Assembly: GCF_028553725.1 (NCBI RefSeq)
Contig: NZ_CP067124.1
Coordinates: 1,622,001 to 1,686,000 of the forward strand
Reading direction: 5' to 3'
Length of the DNA stretch: 64,000 bases
Origin: Paracoccus alcaliphilus
GTDB taxonomy: Bacteria; Pseudomonadota; Alphaproteobacteria; Rhodobacterales; Rhodobacteraceae
The translations under genes and the position numbers were made by a program. Positions 61,795 through 64,000 of this stretch are shown here, piece by piece (position 1 is the first letter of the stretch; each line of letters starts with the position of its first letter). The notes under the pieces were generated by a model that had not been told where the DNA came from, did no database searches, and saw nothing but the letters and a program-made list of their open reading frames with translations.

Positions 61795-62032
61795 CGCGGC
61801 TCCTATCGATGTGCAGATATGTCGCGGCAAGACCTGCCTTTGGTCAGCTTGGAATATTCGCCACCATAGGTAAGGTTTTCCTTACCAGCGATTCGGCAAC
61901 CTTCCCGCACGGCCGCTGGCAGCCCGGCTCAGGTACCGTCAATTCTATGAGCCGGGCGCTATTTTAGGACCATGGTGCTTGTGCATTTCGGTCTGATTGG
62001 ATGGAACTCATGTGGCGCCAATATATTGACGT
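61795..62032. other. Intergenic stretch with a short perfect hairpin
   Basis: No gene is seen. GGTAAGG TTTT CCTTACC (61869-61886) is a perfect 7-bp stem with a 4-base loop. It may be an operator or terminator between the AT-rich acetyltransferase and the holin genes. GC content falls sharply at about 62,000. Confidence 0.4.
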
Positions 62033-63094
62033 CTATAAAATAATAAACTTTTCCCAATCGTTAATTTTATCAGTAAAAATTATTTTCCCGCGCGGCGTGG
62101 CGCAAACATACTTGTCGCCGACCTGAACAGAAACAGTGCCATCACCATTGCGCTGAATTTTTGCTTCATTTGACGCCAAATCAACTGGGACTCTATTTGA
62201 AAAATTCCAATAATCTTTGTCGCATGACCAAAGGCCGTCAGAATATCTTAGAACTCCTGATTGCGTGCTATATAGGCTTCCAGAATCAACCAACTTGTTG
62301 GTGGATATGGCGCGAAATGCACCATAGTCTGCATCCTCAAGATCATTAAGGCGATCTGAAAAATCTTTAACGAATTTTTCTGGATCAGAGAAATCAAGAC
62401 CAGCGGCCATCATGGATTCCAAGTCATAATTCCACCACTGTATTTCTTCTAAACCCTCCGAGACCCAAGGCGTGTATCGCGTCTTGAATACTTGAGCAGG
62501 GTTCCCACCAACCACGGTGTAAGGATCAACATTCTTTGTAACAACACTGTGTGCTGCGACGATGGCGCCGTTGCCAATTCTTACTCCGCGCGCAATTTTA
62601 ACATTGCTGCCGATCCAAACGTCATGGCCGATCTCGACATTCTTTGACCGTTGAACACTGGGCCAACTCTTTTCTACAATGGGCCGGTTCAATTTTTTCT
62701 TTTTATCGCTAAATTACGAAGCAACATATTCTCTATGATGATTGTATATGGCAGAATTTTGACAAACAAATTCTATTGGATGCCTAAATCCAGAAATCTG
62801 AACATGTGGGGCAATGCTGCAATATCGTCCAGTTCTAACATTTGCATCAAATGCGGATGCACAGGAAGTAAATGCGCCTACAGTAAACAGAGAATTTCCA
62901 TCTGCAATTGTGGAGTATTTTTCAAGGATCACGTTAGAACTTGACTTAATAATATCTCCAGTTTTCCATCTGAATTTAGGGCTCGCTGGCCTTCCCAGCA
63001 TTCCCGTTCGCCTTTCGTAGATTCTATTGTCGGACAAAATTTTTCTTACGTTCGAATCGTAAGTTAAAGAAAAATCTATTGGTTTTATTTTCAT
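62033..63094 (-). pseudogene. Hexapeptide-repeat acetyltransferase, one in-frame stop
   Basis: Two frames, 63094-62714 and 62692-62033, are in the same phase and separated only by a TAA at 62714-62716. Reading through gives one protein of about 353 residues: MKIKPIDFSLTYDSN..., IADGNSLFTVGAFTSCASAF, HHREYVAS-stop-FSDKKKKLNRP, then the left-handed beta-helix core EIGHDVWIGSNVKIARGVRIGNGAIVAAHSVV and VVGGNPAQVFK. It belongs to the xenobiotic/O-acetyltransferase type that modifies sugars. The stop splits the hexapeptide domain. The region is strongly AT-rich compared with the host and looks like recently acquired phage cargo, perhaps for surface glycan change. Confidence 0.75.
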
Positions 63095-63131
63095 AATCTT
63101 GCGTGACCTATTATATCATTTGGCTGGTTCT

Positions 63132-63842
63132 CTAACCATTTACCCACGCTCGGATGGCATTGCGATGCTCGACTGACAGCTCGCCTGTGTTACAGATGAT
63201 CATGCGTGAAACATTCTGAACGCAACTTGTGACGTTCGAGGGGTCCCCCACCACCAAGTATTCGCCAGACATCGCAGCATCCGCAAATCCGATGGCGGCC
63301 GGACCGCTACCGTTGATTGTGAGTGTGGCTGGCGCGGTACCTTGTTTTTCGAAAACAATGGTGTTCCAGCCCATCATGTCGCCGAGCGTCGATGTGATCT
63401 GTCCGGTGCTGCCTAGACCTGCCCACTGCCACCGCGGCGGCGACATGGTTGCTCTGAAATAGAACTCACCGCTGCCAGCGACGAAAACCTTCTGAAAATT
63501 GACGGATTGGTCGGCGTAATAAGCGCGGGTTGCGAATACCAAGCCGGAAAACGGCACTGACGCCCCGGTTGCATCGTTGACGAATGCCTTTGAAGTTTGA
63601 CCAAAGCGAAGGACCGGACGGCCGTCTTGGGACGCCAGAGTGGGTGCGGACCCGGCCGCCGCTGGTAGGATGGTGCCCGACCCGACGCGCGCCGCCCAGG
63701 CTCCTGACCCGCTATAATCTCTGGCATCCCATGCGCCCAGCAGTCCGGGAATTTGGGCAATGGTATCATCCAAGGACGGAAGGTCCGGAAAAAACGCGCT
63801 ATCGGGATATGCGCTCGCATCACCTGTGAAATTGATGGGCAT
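63132..63842 (-). CDS. Phage tail fibre-like protein
   Basis: A 236-residue protein with a lectin/LamG-like core: LLGAWDARDYSGSGAWAARVG near residue 34, VFATRAYYADQSVNFQKVFVAG, and a C-terminal segment LSVEHRNAIRAWVNG of a type seen in phage tail fibre and spike proteins. Its ATG at 63842 lies just after the stop of the gene to the right. It probably contributes to host binding. Confidence 0.62.
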   Translation of the reverse strand: MPINFTGDASAYPDSAFFPDLPSLDDTIAQIPGLLGAWDARDYSGSGAWAARVGSGTILPAAAGSAPTLASQDGRPVLRFGQTSKAFVNDATGASVPFSGLVFATRAYYADQSVNFQKVFVAGSGEFYFRATMSPPRWQWAGLGSTGQITSTLGDMMGWNTIVFEKQGTAPATLTINGSGPAAIGFADAAMSGEYLVVGDPSNVTSCVQNVSRMIICNTGELSVEHRNAIRAWVNG

Positions 63843-63851
63843 CTGGAATCC

Positions 63852-64000
63852 TCACAGTTGAAGGGTATAGCCGAGAGCGGGACGCAATACGCGCTTCCCG
63901 CTCAAGAACAACGATGGCGCCTCGAAACCATCGCGAATGGCGCCCGTGCTGATCGCCCAAATATCCGACACGTCCTGCGCGTCTTGTTCTCGCCACGCTT
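63852..64000 (-). CDS. Partial phage gene, C-terminal end
   Basis: An open leftward frame enters from the right window edge and stops at 63852-63854, giving 48 residues (for example DVSDIWAISTGAIRDGFEAP and RPALGYTLQL at the end). It precedes the tail fibre gene by 9 bp, so it is probably another virion protein. The rest lies outside the window. Confidence 0.5.
   Translation of the reverse strand, partial: AWREQDAQDVSDIWAISTGAIRDGFEAPSLFLSGKRVLRPALGYTLQL

Noticed and set aside
1..64000. CRISPR array
   Set aside because: I saw no regularly spaced short direct repeats; the only repeats are the 614-bp duplication, the 39-bp pair, IS ends and the operators.

Overview
The window is high-GC alphaproteobacterial DNA. 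Gene content (TRAP transporters, tripartite Tor kinase, ETF pair, abundant insertion sequences) and codon use suggest a Rhodobacterales bacterium, most likely Paracoccus or a close relative; that assignment is inference. Several islands (53.9-55.2 kb and 62.0-63.1 kb) are visibly more AT-rich and look acquired.

Layout. 0-4.7 kb: a TMAO-type sensory system: response regulator TorR, the tripartite hybrid kinase TorS, and the periplasmic binding protein TorT. 4.8-10.8 kb: a graveyard of mobile DNA. A decayed IS5-type element is split by a decayed IS1182-type element, followed by fragments of host genes, an intact IS110/IS1111-type element, and a perfect 614-bp tandem duplication carrying the 3' half of a second IS110 transposase. 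11.0-14.5 kb: an orphan three-gene set with a DUF4123 adaptor, an unrecognised cargo-like protein and a membrane-anchored partner; it resembles a type VI secretion effector/immunity module without a secretion apparatus. 14.6-17.5 kb: a recombinase remnant, a TauE/SafE exporter, a LysR regulator and a hydrolase remnant.

17.5-43.7 kb: a large catabolic regulon of unknown substrate. It holds a TRAP transporter, a ribose-type ABC transporter, a zinc alcohol dehydrogenase, an aldehyde dehydrogenase, a GMC oxidoreductase, two aldo/keto reductases, two SDRs, a shikimate-dehydrogenase-like protein, a CoA-transferase, an enoyl-CoA hydratase, a glycerate 2-kinase, an acyl-CoA dehydrogenase, a DUF993 aldolase-like protein, a sugar isomerase/epimerase-like protein and EtfBA. 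A palindromic operator near GTAACYRRWTAGTTAC lies in front of every transcription unit, including the TetR gene at 22.5-23.2 kb, so one repressor probably controls the whole locus. The genes suggest uptake of a sugar- or polyol-like compound, oxidation to an acid, CoA activation, one beta-oxidation-like round passing electrons to ETF, then aldol-type cleavage and entry as glycerate. A 39-bp direct repeat resembling the 3' end of an initiator tRNA brackets 14.7-43.8 kb, so the locus may have moved as an island.

43.7-53.5 kb: an MFS fragment, small envelope proteins, a DUF6880 protein, an SDR/NTF2-like pair with a LysR regulator, an SDR with an AraC regulator, and an orphan TniQ protein. 53.7 kb to the end: one end of a prophage integrated at tRNA-Arg(CCT). 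It starts with a 3' tRNA fragment and continues with leftward late genes (amidase endolysin, putative holins, SGNH-hydrolase tail protein cut by an IS256 element, tail fibre) plus cargo genes (Hint protein, RcnB-like protein, an acetyltransferase broken by one in-frame stop). The window ends inside a leftward tail gene.
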